Shown: positions 20,147 through 29,023 of the stretch, piece by piece | Layout of the letters: each line of letters begins with the position of its first letter | How positions within the stretch are numbered: position 1 is the stretch's first letter | Assembly: GCA_030427485.1 (NCBI GenBank) | Contig: JAUICG010000018.1 | Span: 54,074 to 118,073, forward strand | Direction of reading: 5' to 3' | DNA from: Gammaproteobacteria bacterium | GTDB taxonomy: Bacteria; Pseudomonadota; Gammaproteobacteria; Pseudomonadales; Halieaceae | DNA: 64,000 nucleotides | Notes under the pieces: model-generated | Told to the model about the DNA's origin: nothing | The model's input: only the letters and a program-made list of their open reading frames with translations | Database searches by the model: none | Made by a program: the position numbers and the translations under genes

Positions 20147-22120
20147 ATGACAAAATCGCGAAATACAGGCAGCAAGCTCTCGCCGCTGTTTTGCCTGACT
20201 CCGTACCGCGGGACACCGCGACACAAATGCCTCCTGATCATCACAGGATTACTGTTTTTCAGCAGCGCTCATGCTCAAGCGGAACAACAGGCCAGACAGC
20301 ACGGGACAAAGTACTCGCCACTGTCGGAAATCAATCGCGATAACGTGTCAGACCTCCAGCTGGCCTGGACCTACAATACCGGCGACCTGCCAACGAGCCC
20401 CGGCCTCACCTCCTTCCAGGATGAGCCGCTGTTGGTGGAAGGAAATCTCATCGTCTGTAGCGTCAGCCGCCGCTTGATCGCGCTGGACCCCGAAACCGGC
20501 GTGGAGCGCTGGGTGTACGACCCGAAGAATCCGGCACTCGGCTCCAACAAGTGCCGCGGCGTCGCCGCGTGGACCGACCCGCAAGCTGCGGAAACCAGGG
20601 CGTGCGCCACACGCCTGTTCCTGGGCACCTCGGACTACCGCCTGGTCGCGATCGACGCGCGCACCGGCCGCCCCTGCGAGGACTTCGGCGACGGCGGCGA
20701 GGTGCGGATGGAGGCCAGCAAGCCGATGATGATTCCCGGGGAAGTGTCAGCACTGTCCCGCCCCGCGGTGGTCAACGGCGTGGTCGTCGTCGGCTCCAGT
20801 GTCATGGACAACCAGCGCGTTGATGCGCCGAGCGGTCGCGTGCTGGCCTTCGACGCGAAAACGGGTGCGCCGCGCTGGAGCTTCGACCCGGTACCGCGCG
20901 ATTCCGGCGACCCGGCGATGGCCTCCTGGATCGACGGCGAACCGTCCAACGGCGGTGGTAACGTATGGTCCGGCATGGTGGTCGACAACGCGCTGGACCT
21001 CGTCTACCTGCCCACCTCCAGCCCCTCGATCGATTTCTACGGCGGCGACCGCCCGGGCGACAACCGGTACACCGATTCCGTGGTCGCTCTGCGCGGCGCG
21101 ACCGGCGAAGTGGTGTGGCACCAGCAACTGGTGCACCACGACATATGGGATTACGACCTCCCGACACAGGGTTTGCTGATCGACTACCCGCACAACGGCG
21201 AGATGGTCCCGGCGCTGGTACAGAATACCAAGCAGGGCATGATCTTCATTTTCAACCGCGCCACCGGCGAGCCGCTGGTGCCGATCGAGGAGCGGCCGGT
21301 GCCGCAGCAGGGCGCCGTACCCGGCGAACGGCTGTCACCCACACAGCCATTCCCCGTCGGCATGCCGACGCTGGTACCGCACCACTTCTCGCCAGATGAC
21401 GTCTGGGGCTTCACGTTCATCGATGAATGGCTGTGCCGCCGCGAGGCGGAAAAACTGCTGACAGGGCCCATCTACACGCCGCCTAGCGAACAGGGCACCG
21501 TGTATCTCCCCTCGCCTTCAGGCGGCCCCGACTGGGGTGGCGGCGCATGGGACCCGCATAGCCGTATGATGGTGGTGCCGGTAAACACCGTAGCATTGAT
21601 TGTGAAGAATACGCCTCGAGAGCAGGCGCCAAAACTCGACCCGACCGCACCGCTGGACCTGGCCACCGGCTTTACGTTCAACAACGCGGGCGCGCCCTAC
21701 GTCACCACGGTCCGTCCCTTCCTCTCGCCGCTGGGCGCGCCTTGCACCGCCCCGCCGTGGGCGAAATTGATTGCGGTCGACCTTGCAGAAAAGAAAATCC
21801 TCTGGGAGGCGCCGCTGGGCAGCATCGAGAAGCTCGCGCCCGTGCCGATACCCTGGGAACTGGGGACGCCCGCGGTGGGCGCGCCGCTGCTGACCGCCGG
21901 GGGACTGGTGTTCATCGGTTACACGCTCGATCGCAAACTGCGGGCCTTCGACACGCAATCCGGCGCGGTGCTGTGGTCCGCGGAATTGCCGGCATCCGCC
22001 AACTCCGTGCCGGTCAGCTACGAAATCAATGGCAAGCAGTACATTGTCGTGCCCGCCGGTGGCCACAGCATGTTCGCGCCGGAACTGGGCGATGCCGTGA
22101 TGGCATTCACCCTGCCCTGA
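20147..22120 (+). CDS. PQQ-dependent dehydrogenase (glucose/quinate dehydrogenase family)
   Basis: 657 aa from the ATG at 20147; a GTG at 20099 would lie in the operator. A Sec-type signal (hydrophobic LLIITGLLFFSS, cut near SAHAQA) is followed by an eight-bladed propeller with YSPLSEINRDNV, HDIWDYDLP and DWGGGAWDP, typical of quinoprotein glucose, quinate and shikimate dehydrogenases. It lacks the five N-terminal membrane helices of membrane glucose dehydrogenase, so it is a soluble periplasmic or peripherally attached form. Likely role: oxidising an alcohol or polyol substrate to feed quinone or cytochrome. No pqq synthesis gene is in the window. Confidence 0.88.
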   Translation: MTKSRNTGSKLSPLFCLTPYRGTPRHKCLLIITGLLFFSSAHAQAEQQARQHGTKYSPLSEINRDNVSDLQLAWTYNTGDLPTSPGLTSFQDEPLLVEGNLIVCSVSRRLIALDPETGVERWVYDPKNPALGSNKCRGVAAWTDPQAAETRACATRLFLGTSDYRLVAIDARTGRPCEDFGDGGEVRMEASKPMMIPGEVSALSRPAVVNGVVVVGSSVMDNQRVDAPSGRVLAFDAKTGAPRWSFDPVPRDSGDPAMASWIDGEPSNGGGNVWSGMVVDNALDLVYLPTSSPSIDFYGGDRPGDNRYTDSVVALRGATGEVVWHQQLVHHDIWDYDLPTQGLLIDYPHNGEMVPALVQNTKQGMIFIFNRATGEPLVPIEERPVPQQGAVPGERLSPTQPFPVGMPTLVPHHFSPDDVWGFTFIDEWLCRREAEKLLTGPIYTPPSEQGTVYLPSPSGGPDWGGGAWDPHSRMMVVPVNTVALIVKNTPREQAPKLDPTAPLDLATGFTFNNAGAPYVTTVRPFLSPLGAPCTAPPWAKLIAVDLAEKKILWEAPLGSIEKLAPVPIPWELGTPAVGAPLLTAGGLVFIGYTLDRKLRAFDTQSGAVLWSAELPASANSVPVSYEINGKQYIVVPAGGHSMFAPELGDAVMAFTLP

Positions 22121-22191
22121 CAACTGCGGTTGGCGCCAGCGATACAGACTAACACCGTAGATTGCGCCGCTTGGCGGTAATGGAGGTATGC

Positions 22192-24078
22192 ATGGTAACG
22201 ACAACTGCCCGACCCGGAGTACGGTTGCAGAAGACCCTCGCGACAGTTGTCGCTCCCACGCTCCTGTCAGTACCGGCGCTCGCCCTCGAACCTGCCGGGA
22301 GTGGCGGTACCGCTGACCACCAGGCCCCACCCTGCGACAGTGCGCTGAAGCATGCATTTGATTCCGATCCCCAAACAACGCTTATTCTGGCCCATCAATT
22401 CAGGCGCGGCGACAAACTGGCTCTCTCCGACCGGGAATTGAGCCCGCTGGAGAGAATGATGGCCCCGGCAGAGTCACCGCGCGATATCTGCCTTGTGAAG
22501 CTCGTGGTCGGTCCGGGCAATCCCGGACCGGCCGGTGCACCATCGACCTCTGAGGGAATAGGAATCGAAATCTGGCTACCGCAGCCGGAGGACTGGAATA
22601 GAAGACTCCATGCCCTGGGTGGCGGTGGCTTCGATGGGGGCGCGCATACATCCAGCGATCAGATCGGCGAGTTGCGCGCCGCCGGCGTCGCGCTGCAGGA
22701 AGGTGCGATAACCGTCCACTCGGATGGGGGACATTCCAGATCGGGTGGCGTACCCGGCCAGGAGTCGGGTGGCGGGGATTGGGCGATGAATCCTGATGGC
22801 AGCCTGAATACCTTGCTGCTGAAGGACTTTGCGTCGCGGACCATGCATGAGATGGCTGCCAAGTCGAAGCAACTCGCCGCGTTCTACTACGGCCGCCAGC
22901 CGGATTACGCTTACTGGGAGGGCTCGTCAAACGGGGGGCGCCAGGCATTCATGATCGCGCAGATGTACCCCGACGATTACGACGGCATCATCGGCAGTAT
23001 GCCCGCCATCAACTGGAGCGAATTCATGTTGTACGACCTGTACCCTCAGGTACTCTTCCAGCAGGATCTTGGCGGCGAGCCTCTGTCGGAAGCGCAACAG
23101 GACCTGGTATCCAACGCGGCCATCACTGCCTGCGACCTGGTAGACGGGCAACACATGGGCTATATCCTGGACATGGCGGCCTGCCGTTACGACCCGACTC
23201 GTGACACCGCGGTGTTGTGCGTCGGTGACGGTGGATCAAACGCCACACCTGATTGCGTGACGAAAAAACAGGCCCGGGTCGTCAACAAGATATGGTACGG
23301 ACTGACCGCGGACGGGAGTGTGCCCCTACCTGCCCGAGACAACGGCTGGGACAGCGGACTGTCGAAAGAGCGTCGGTGGTATGGACTTCCACGCGGCACC
23401 TCGCTTTATAACGCAATGTTTTCACGCCTGTTCAATACCAACGCGGGTATAGCCAATGTATCCGGCGCGTTCAGCCATGCCACCGACACGCTCGCACTGG
23501 TGCTGGAAGATCCGGCCATGGCGTCAGGCAATTTTCGCAATGCATCAGGCGATGGACAGGATGGATGGAAAGCACTTTCCTACGCACAGCTCGCTGACGC
23601 GATAGACCGCGCGAAAGCACTGCAAGCAAAACTCGGCCACGTCGACAGCAACAACCCGGACCTCAGCGCGTTCAGGGCAAGCGGCGGAAAACTGCTCTCC
23701 TGGCATGGCATGCACGATGAGGTCATTCCGGTACAGGGTAGCCTGCACTACTACGACCGCGTCGTCCAAACGATGGGAGGCGTCGACAAGGTCAGCGATT
23801 TCTTCAAGCTTTACGTCGTTCCCGGCGTAGGGCACGCGACACCCAATGGCACCTCCAACCCAATGGCGACTCCGCCAGGCGTGGACATGGCTGAATTCTA
23901 CCAGTTGCTGGTGGATTGGGTGGAGAACGGAATAGAGCCAGGCACGATCGAGTTGCGCACGCCTGCCCATGTACCGGCCGCACGCACCTATCTGGCGTGC
24001 GCCTACCCGGCCACAACGGACTATGTCGACGGCGACCCGTTTCAATCAAGCAGTTATCGCTGCACCGATACCGACTAG
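22192..24078 (+). CDS. Tannase/feruloyl esterase-family hydrolase without the CS-HC cysteines (tannase 2)
   Basis: 628 aa from the ATG at 22192, chosen because GGAGG lies five bases upstream. A signal peptide ends near VPALALEP. The nucleophile elbow reads GSSNGG (Ser246), with Asp509 in HGMHDE and His548 in GVGHAT. Both cysteines that flank the Ser and His in the family's CS-D-HC motif are replaced (Ser245 and Ala549), so the usual disulfide linking the triad cannot form. It lies 71 bases after the PQQ dehydrogenase, probably in one operon. A stem-loop (24145-24164) follows. Confidence 0.85.
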   Translation: MVTTTARPGVRLQKTLATVVAPTLLSVPALALEPAGSGGTADHQAPPCDSALKHAFDSDPQTTLILAHQFRRGDKLALSDRELSPLERMMAPAESPRDICLVKLVVGPGNPGPAGAPSTSEGIGIEIWLPQPEDWNRRLHALGGGGFDGGAHTSSDQIGELRAAGVALQEGAITVHSDGGHSRSGGVPGQESGGGDWAMNPDGSLNTLLLKDFASRTMHEMAAKSKQLAAFYYGRQPDYAYWEGSSNGGRQAFMIAQMYPDDYDGIIGSMPAINWSEFMLYDLYPQVLFQQDLGGEPLSEAQQDLVSNAAITACDLVDGQHMGYILDMAACRYDPTRDTAVLCVGDGGSNATPDCVTKKQARVVNKIWYGLTADGSVPLPARDNGWDSGLSKERRWYGLPRGTSLYNAMFSRLFNTNAGIANVSGAFSHATDTLALVLEDPAMASGNFRNASGDGQDGWKALSYAQLADAIDRAKALQAKLGHVDSNNPDLSAFRASGGKLLSWHGMHDEVIPVQGSLHYYDRVVQTMGGVDKVSDFFKLYVVPGVGHATPNGTSNPMATPPGVDMAEFYQLLVDWVENGIEPGTIELRTPAHVPAARTYLACAYPATTDYVDGDPFQSSSYRCTDTD

Positions 24079-24144
24079 CCTGTCGGGCTTGGGACGATGC
24101 CACTGCATGGTCCGGAACACCCGGGCCTGTCCGTTATCGTTGTG

Positions 24145-24164
24145 GAAGTCAGCCATCTGACTTC
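24145..24164 (+). terminator. Stem-loop after tannase 2, no T-tract
   Basis: GAAGTCAG-CCAT-CTGACTTC is a perfect eight-pair hairpin with a four-base loop, placed where a transcript end is expected. No T-run follows, so it may be an mRNA 3'-end stabiliser rather than an intrinsic terminator. Confidence 0.45.
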
Positions 24165-24192
24165 AGCAGCGCCCGGGCATCCTCGCCAGCCC

Positions 24193-24216
24193 AGGCAACT
24201 TGTTAGGCAACTTGTT
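24193..24216 (+). repeat. Two tandem copies of a 12-bp unit
   Basis: AGGCAACTTGTT occurs twice without a gap, directly upstream of the -35 box of TonB receptor 1. It may be an activator site or a chance duplication. Confidence 0.7.
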
Positions 24217-24218
24217 AG

Positions 24219-24247
24219 TTGACACGCGTGTCCTGTAGTGGTAACTT
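24219..24247 (+). promoter_or_regulatory. Promoter with 16-bp operator, TonB receptor 1
   Basis: A perfect -35 TTGACA (24219-24224) is followed by 17 bp and TAACTT (24242-24247). The operator TTGACACGCGTGTCCT (24219-24234) starts on the -35 itself. Its core GACACGCGTGTC is a perfect 12-bp palindrome. A bound repressor would block polymerase. Confidence 0.68.
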
Positions 24248-24430
24248 TCCCCACCAGTGATTACAGGTGTCAGTCGACATTCACAATAAGAGCGACCGCC
24301 TGCCAACAGCGCACGCTATGCGTTAACGAATGCGAGCTGGCGGGAATTGCGCCGGCCAGCAACCGGGCAACTTTCAGGGCGGTAACGGGGTAACACAATC
24401 GCAGTGTGCAGAGCGCACCGGGAGAACAAT

Positions 24431-27229
24431 ATGAAGCCTTCACAACCCACAAAGCCAGCCGTACCACAACCCGCTCACGCCAGCGGGCCCTGCTTCAAAC
24501 CGCACCTGCTGGCCCTGTCAGTGTGTTTACTGTCGACAGCCAACGCCATTCCCGCCTGGGCGCAGCAGGAAAACACCGGGGAAAGCAAGGAAGCCGTGCT
24601 GGAAGAGATCGTGGTCACCGGAACGCTGATTCGGGGCAGCGCGCCAGTGGGTACCCAGACGATCTCCATGGATGCCCAGCAGATACAGGCTACCGGCGCG
24701 ATGTCCGCGACCCAGTTGATGGAAACCATTCCGCAGAACGCGTCATTCAACAATTTGCAATATTCGACCGCCGCCTCCAACTTCATCACGATCAATCGCC
24801 CCAACCTGCGGGACCTTCCGGAGACGGGCGGCGGTTCACCCACCCTGGTCCTGCTCAACGGACACCGTATCGTCGGCATGGGCGTGCGTTCTACAAGCCC
24901 GGATGTGGACATTGTGCCGCCCTCGCTCACCCAGCGGGTAGAGATCGTGCCTGACGGAGGCTCCGCCATCTATGGTTCGGACGCTGTTTCCGGCGTGGTC
25001 AACTTCATTACACGCAAGGATTACGAGGGCATCGGGGTCGATGTACAGTATGGTACGGCCGATCACTACGACGAGGTGACCACCAGCATTACCGGTGGCT
25101 ACCTCTGGGATACCGGCTCTGTCTACCTCGCGTACAACTACACTGACCGCGACGACATTTCGGGCGGTCATCGCGACTGGGTGAAAATGTACCCCAACTT
25201 CCGCCAGGATATTCCGCTGTTGAACCAACCGGTGACCGCACTCACCTGCCAACCGGGCAACGTGAGAGTGAACGGACAATCCTATGCACTGCCCTACACA
25301 ACCGGTAACGCCGTGCCCGGCACCGTCAACCAGTGCGATCTGTCAGACGGCGTCAGTATCTATCCGAAACAGACGCGGGATTCCGTGATGGCCGGCTTCA
25401 GCCAGCAGTTTGGCGACAAGGTCCTCTTCGAGACACAGGGCTTCTGGATGGACCGCGACACCACCGGTTACCTCGGCCCGAACACCGCTACCGTCAGTAT
25501 CGCACCCGGGGGCAGCCCGTACCGGGATGCGCATCTGGCGACCGGCAGTGCGGCGGAAATCCAGGCTGTCGATATCCAGTTCGATACCACGCGCAAGCAG
25601 GACATCAGCCTTGACACCTGGGGCATCTACCCGACCCTGACAGTGGAACTCCCGAAGAACTGGCAACTGCGCGCGATGACCAGCTACGGCGAGAGCAAGA
25701 CGGTAAACCACGACGGTTCCGCTAACACCAATGCCATCAACACTGCAGTCAGCAGCGGGCTGATCAATCCCTACGACATGGCCGCCAGCAACCCCGCCGC
25801 CCTCGCCGCGGTAACCAATTACGAAACCTACGGCCACACCAAGCAAACGCTGTTCGATATGAGCGCGATAATCGACGGTGACCTGTTCGAACTGCCTGGC
25901 GGTGCGGTCAAACTCGCGGCCGGCGCCGAGTACCAGGATCAGGGGTATGACGTGCAGGCCGGCGATATCTATTCCGGGACACAGAACTCCGGATTTGGGG
26001 GACTGACGATCGACGGCGTCCAGGTCATCGCTCCCTCGGACCCTCTCGATACCGTCAAGCTGGACCGCGACATCACCTCCTACTTCGGCGAACTGGTAGT
26101 GCCCGTATTCGGACCCGGCAACGCCGTCACCGGTATTGAGGAACTGTCGCTGTCCGCCTCGGTGCGCTATGACGATTACAGCGATTTCGGCGACCCCAGC
26201 AACCCCAAGTACGGCATTACCTGGCGCCCGCTGGAGTGGGTCACGCTGCGCGGTGCCTGGGGTGACTCCTTTACCGCACCGAGCCTGGCGGACGATTTTT
26301 CGACCACCGTCAACAGTGCGAACTACGCCGCCATCCCGTTTCTCTTCCCGCCGCAGGAACTGATCGATAACGGCACATACCCACCGGTACAGCCGGGACA
26401 ACAGGTCATCGTACTGCTTGGGAACGCGCCGGGTATTGAAGCACAGACGGCCGAAACCCAATCGATCGGCATCGATATCGAGCCGCCCTTTATCCCCGGA
26501 CTCAGTGTCAGCCTGACGTGGTGGGATATTGAGTACAACGGCCTGATCGATCTCCCGGGTTTCGTTACGCAGTTTCCCTCCTGGACCACGTTCGCGTCCT
26601 TCAAGACGGTAGCCCCCAGCCAGGGCCAGATCGATGAGGCCCTCGGTTCCGTCGACAGCATCGTCGGCACCTGTACGCCGCAACCGGACTGCGTATACGC
26701 GATCACTGACGCGCGCGTGAACAACACGGGTAATTTCAAGACCGACGGACTGGACCTCGGTGCTTTCTACGCGACGGATACCAGTTTCGGTACGATAGAT
26801 TTCCAGCTCAATACAACCTACGTGCTGAACCGTGAACAAAGCGTTGCCGACGGTGCTGAATTCAACAACGAGCTCGATACCGATTACAGCCGTTTCAAGG
26901 CCAGCGCCAGCGTGGGCACGAATATTGGACAATGGCGCGCGGAGGCGACCCTGTACCATACGCAGGGATACGATCTCGGTGCGCCCGTCGGCTACCCCTC
27001 CCAGGACAACGCCGGCGATTACAACACCGTCAACCTGTTCGTGCTTTACGACGTGCAGGGCGAAGGCTGGTTGTCTGACCTGTCATTGACCTTCAATGCG
27101 AGTAATATATTCAACTCGGATCCGCCGGAGTACCGGGTGACCGACACGCTGGTGCTGCCGAACAACGGCTACATCAACGGCCGCACGATCGGAAGACTCT
27201 TCCAGTTCGGTATACAGAAGCATTTTTAG
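24431..27229 (+). CDS. TonB-dependent receptor 1
   Basis: 932 aa from the ATG at 24431, with GGGAGA upstream. The signal peptide ends near AIPAWAQQ, and a TonB-box-like EEIVVTGT follows. The plug has LLNGHRIVG, DGGSAIYGSDAVSGVVNFITR; the C-terminal barrel ends in Phe (FGIQKHF). It imports a scarce or large ligand across the outer membrane. It is very similar along its whole length to the receptor at 47920-50688. Their shared operator type and esterase/dehydrogenase neighbours suggest an organic substrate rather than iron, by inference. The next gene is a co-oriented SDR. Confidence 0.93.
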   Translation: MKPSQPTKPAVPQPAHASGPCFKPHLLALSVCLLSTANAIPAWAQQENTGESKEAVLEEIVVTGTLIRGSAPVGTQTISMDAQQIQATGAMSATQLMETIPQNASFNNLQYSTAASNFITINRPNLRDLPETGGGSPTLVLLNGHRIVGMGVRSTSPDVDIVPPSLTQRVEIVPDGGSAIYGSDAVSGVVNFITRKDYEGIGVDVQYGTADHYDEVTTSITGGYLWDTGSVYLAYNYTDRDDISGGHRDWVKMYPNFRQDIPLLNQPVTALTCQPGNVRVNGQSYALPYTTGNAVPGTVNQCDLSDGVSIYPKQTRDSVMAGFSQQFGDKVLFETQGFWMDRDTTGYLGPNTATVSIAPGGSPYRDAHLATGSAAEIQAVDIQFDTTRKQDISLDTWGIYPTLTVELPKNWQLRAMTSYGESKTVNHDGSANTNAINTAVSSGLINPYDMAASNPAALAAVTNYETYGHTKQTLFDMSAIIDGDLFELPGGAVKLAAGAEYQDQGYDVQAGDIYSGTQNSGFGGLTIDGVQVIAPSDPLDTVKLDRDITSYFGELVVPVFGPGNAVTGIEELSLSASVRYDDYSDFGDPSNPKYGITWRPLEWVTLRGAWGDSFTAPSLADDFSTTVNSANYAAIPFLFPPQELIDNGTYPPVQPGQQVIVLLGNAPGIEAQTAETQSIGIDIEPPFIPGLSVSLTWWDIEYNGLIDLPGFVTQFPSWTTFASFKTVAPSQGQIDEALGSVDSIVGTCTPQPDCVYAITDARVNNTGNFKTDGLDLGAFYATDTSFGTIDFQLNTTYVLNREQSVADGAEFNNELDTDYSRFKASASVGTNIGQWRAEATLYHTQGYDLGAPVGYPSQDNAGDYNTVNLFVLYDVQGEGWLSDLSLTFNASNIFNSDPPEYRVTDTLVLPNNGYINGRTIGRLFQFGIQKHF

Positions 27230-27292
27230 GGCCCGGACAGTGCAACGTGCATACACCAGAAGAAAGTGCCGCACAATGAAGGACATACCTCG

Positions 27293-28156
27293 ATGACGAA
27301 CCAGGGCACAGTCGCCGTAGTCACCGGCGCCAGCCGCGGCGCCGGCCGCGGCATCGCGATTGCACTGGGCAGCCACGGCTGCACCGTTTACGTGACAGGG
27401 CGCTCGCAGAAGAGCGGCGATGCGCCGCTGCCCGGCACGATCTATGAAACTGCCGACGCGGTGACAGCCGCCGGCGGCACCGGCATACCGGTGCGCGTGG
27501 ACCACGGCGACTTCGACCAGATACAGGCGCTGTTCGCCCGGGTGGACGAGGAACAGGGCGGACTGGATATCCTCGTGAACAACGCGTTCGCCGCCCATGA
27601 CGAGATGACCGTGCCCGGTCCGTTCTGGGAAAAGACGCTGGACCTCGTGCACATGCTCGACGTCGGCCTGCTCGGCAGCTACGCGGCGGCCTACCATGCC
27701 GCCCCGCTGCTGGTGAAACGGGGTCGCGGGCTGCTGGTGTTCACCTCGGCCTCGGGCGCCACGCACTACGCCTTCGGACCCGCTTACGGCGCACACAAGG
27801 CCGGTCTGGACAAGTACGCATCGGACATGGCGGTCGACTTCCGTGAGTTCAACGTCGCTGCGCTCTCCATCTGGATGGGCGCCGTGAAGACCGAGCGCAT
27901 GCAGGTGATGGCCGACGCGGACCCGGAACGCTTCGCCGCGTTCGAATCGCTGATGGAAACGCCGCAGTTTACCGGGCATGTCATCTGGGCGATGTTCCGC
28001 GATCCACAACTGATGGAGATCAGCGGCCAGACGGTGATTGGCGCAGAGATGGCGGAGAAGTACGGCATCCTCGACGAGGGCGGCCGCCAGCCGAAGTCCT
28101 ACCGCGAACTGCACGGCGTCGCGCCATTCCGGCAGTATCCCAGGATCATTCGCTGA
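27293..28156 (+). CDS. Short-chain dehydrogenase (DHRS1-like)
   Basis: 287 aa from the ATG at 27293, with AAGGA upstream. Coenzyme motif TGASRGAGRG, then ILVNNAF and the catalytic Ser/Tyr/Lys in FTSASG and YGAHK. The C-terminal part is longer than classical SDRs and resembles the DHRS1 group. It lies 63 bases after TonB receptor 1 and is probably co-transcribed. The substrate is unknown. Confidence 0.87.
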   Translation: MTNQGTVAVVTGASRGAGRGIAIALGSHGCTVYVTGRSQKSGDAPLPGTIYETADAVTAAGGTGIPVRVDHGDFDQIQALFARVDEEQGGLDILVNNAFAAHDEMTVPGPFWEKTLDLVHMLDVGLLGSYAAAYHAAPLLVKRGRGLLVFTSASGATHYAFGPAYGAHKAGLDKYASDMAVDFREFNVAALSIWMGAVKTERMQVMADADPERFAAFESLMETPQFTGHVIWAMFRDPQLMEISGQTVIGAEMAEKYGILDEGGRQPKSYRELHGVAPFRQYPRIIR

Positions 28157-28177
28157 AACAGTTCGGGCGCGTGCGCC

Positions 28178-28792
28178 CTACTTCGCTGTCCGTCGTTTCT
28201 TCCGGTCCGCCTTCATGTCCGCCTGTAATATGCGCGTCCACTCCGTGGCAAAACGCTCGGTGAGTACCCGGACGTCCGCGCCTTCGTTCTGCTTCTGGAA
28301 CAACAGGGCGGCCGCATTGGAACCGAGATGAATGTAGGTACGCGCCTCGATGTCCGCATCCGGCGCGAGCCCTCCCTCCTTCTGCAAATACTTGAGTCGC
28401 TGGAAGACCGCCTTGTACAGCGGGTGCTTTGCATTGAGCTCGCCCTTGGTCAGCGCATCCACCATCATCGCGCGGCTGACGCCGGGGTTCTCCATGATCA
28501 AGCCGACCGTGTGCAGCGTGCGCTCATAGAGAGGCGTGGTCTTGTCGAAGCCTTTGACGCCGCGCTCCAGTTGTTCCGATATCCATTTCTTGGTCTCCTG
28601 CAACAGCGCGTCGCGGTCCCTGAAATGCAGATAGGTGGCGCTGCGGCTCACGTCGGCGCGGATGGCGGCCTCCTTCAGGGACAGCGCCTCCGGCCCATTC
28701 TCCGCGATCAGGTCGGCGGCCGCCTGCAGGAGTTTCCCGCGGGTCAGTTCCGGGTTCCTGATGCGCTTCTTTTTCGGTGCTGGCTTGGTCAT
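28178..28792 (-). CDS. TetR/AcrR family regulator (TetR-1)
   Basis: 204 aa. A basic start (KPAPKKKRIRNPELTR) leads to the HTH with VSRSATYLHFRDRDALL. It is a clear paralogue of the regulator at 44094-44684, with an identical recognition helix, so both may bind the same operators. It is divergent from tannase 3, and the 16-bp operator at 28990-29005 lies in the shared region. A separate AGTTT-TC-AAACT inverted repeat lies at 28866-28877, closer to this gene. Confidence 0.92.
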   Translation of the reverse strand: MTKPAPKKKRIRNPELTRGKLLQAAADLIAENGPEALSLKEAAIRADVSRSATYLHFRDRDALLQETKKWISEQLERGVKGFDKTTPLYERTLHTVGLIMENPGVSRAMMVDALTKGELNAKHPLYKAVFQRLKYLQKEGGLAPDADIEARTYIHLGSNAAALLFQKQNEGADVRVLTERFATEWTRILQADMKADRKKRRTAK

Positions 28793-28989
28793 CCTGGAGT
28801 CCAGTCAGTTACATAACTCGCCAGTCTACCGGAAGTCACGGCAAAAGCGCGTGTTTTACTATTCAAGTTTTCAAACTGACCGTTACCAGTATTCCATCAA
28901 CCTGATATTGACGGAGTAGCAGCCCGGATGCCGTTGTTGCGGCCGGAACAACGGCGCGCCGACCCGCTATTGTAATCACGATTCTTTAA

Positions 28990-29005
28990 TGTACACTTGT
29001 GTCCT
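28990..29005 (+). promoter_or_regulatory. 16-bp operator upstream of tannase 3
   Basis: TGTACACTTGTGTCCT matches the shared half-site on both arms (AGTGTACA and TGTGTCCT). A weak promoter, TTGTAA (28970-28975), 16 bp, TACACT (28992-28997), overlaps it. The flank GTGTCCTTTAA is identical to that of the site at 50735. AAGGAG of the gene follows six bases later. Confidence 0.62.
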
Positions 29006-29023
29006 TTAATAAGGAGAACGCAT

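Larger units (their letters stand above)
24079..24430. other. Intergenic region upstream of TonB receptor 1
   Basis: 352 bases without a supported gene. From left to right it holds a perfect 8-bp stem-loop GAAGTCAG/CTGACTTC (24145-24164) 66 bases after the tannase 2 stop, a tandem 12-bp repeat (24193-24216), and the promoter/operator at 24219-24247. A long leader of about 180 bases then runs to the receptor ATG. A short minus-strand frame here has no coding support. Confidence 0.6.

Noticed and set aside
24270..24467. Short minus-strand frame upstream of TonB receptor 1 as a small gene
   Set aside because: No ribosome-binding site or recognisable protein, and it overlaps the receptor start region.
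25343..26959. 538-aa minus-strand open frame inside TonB receptor 1
   Set aside because: Antisense shadow of a well-supported receptor; no start signal or family motif.
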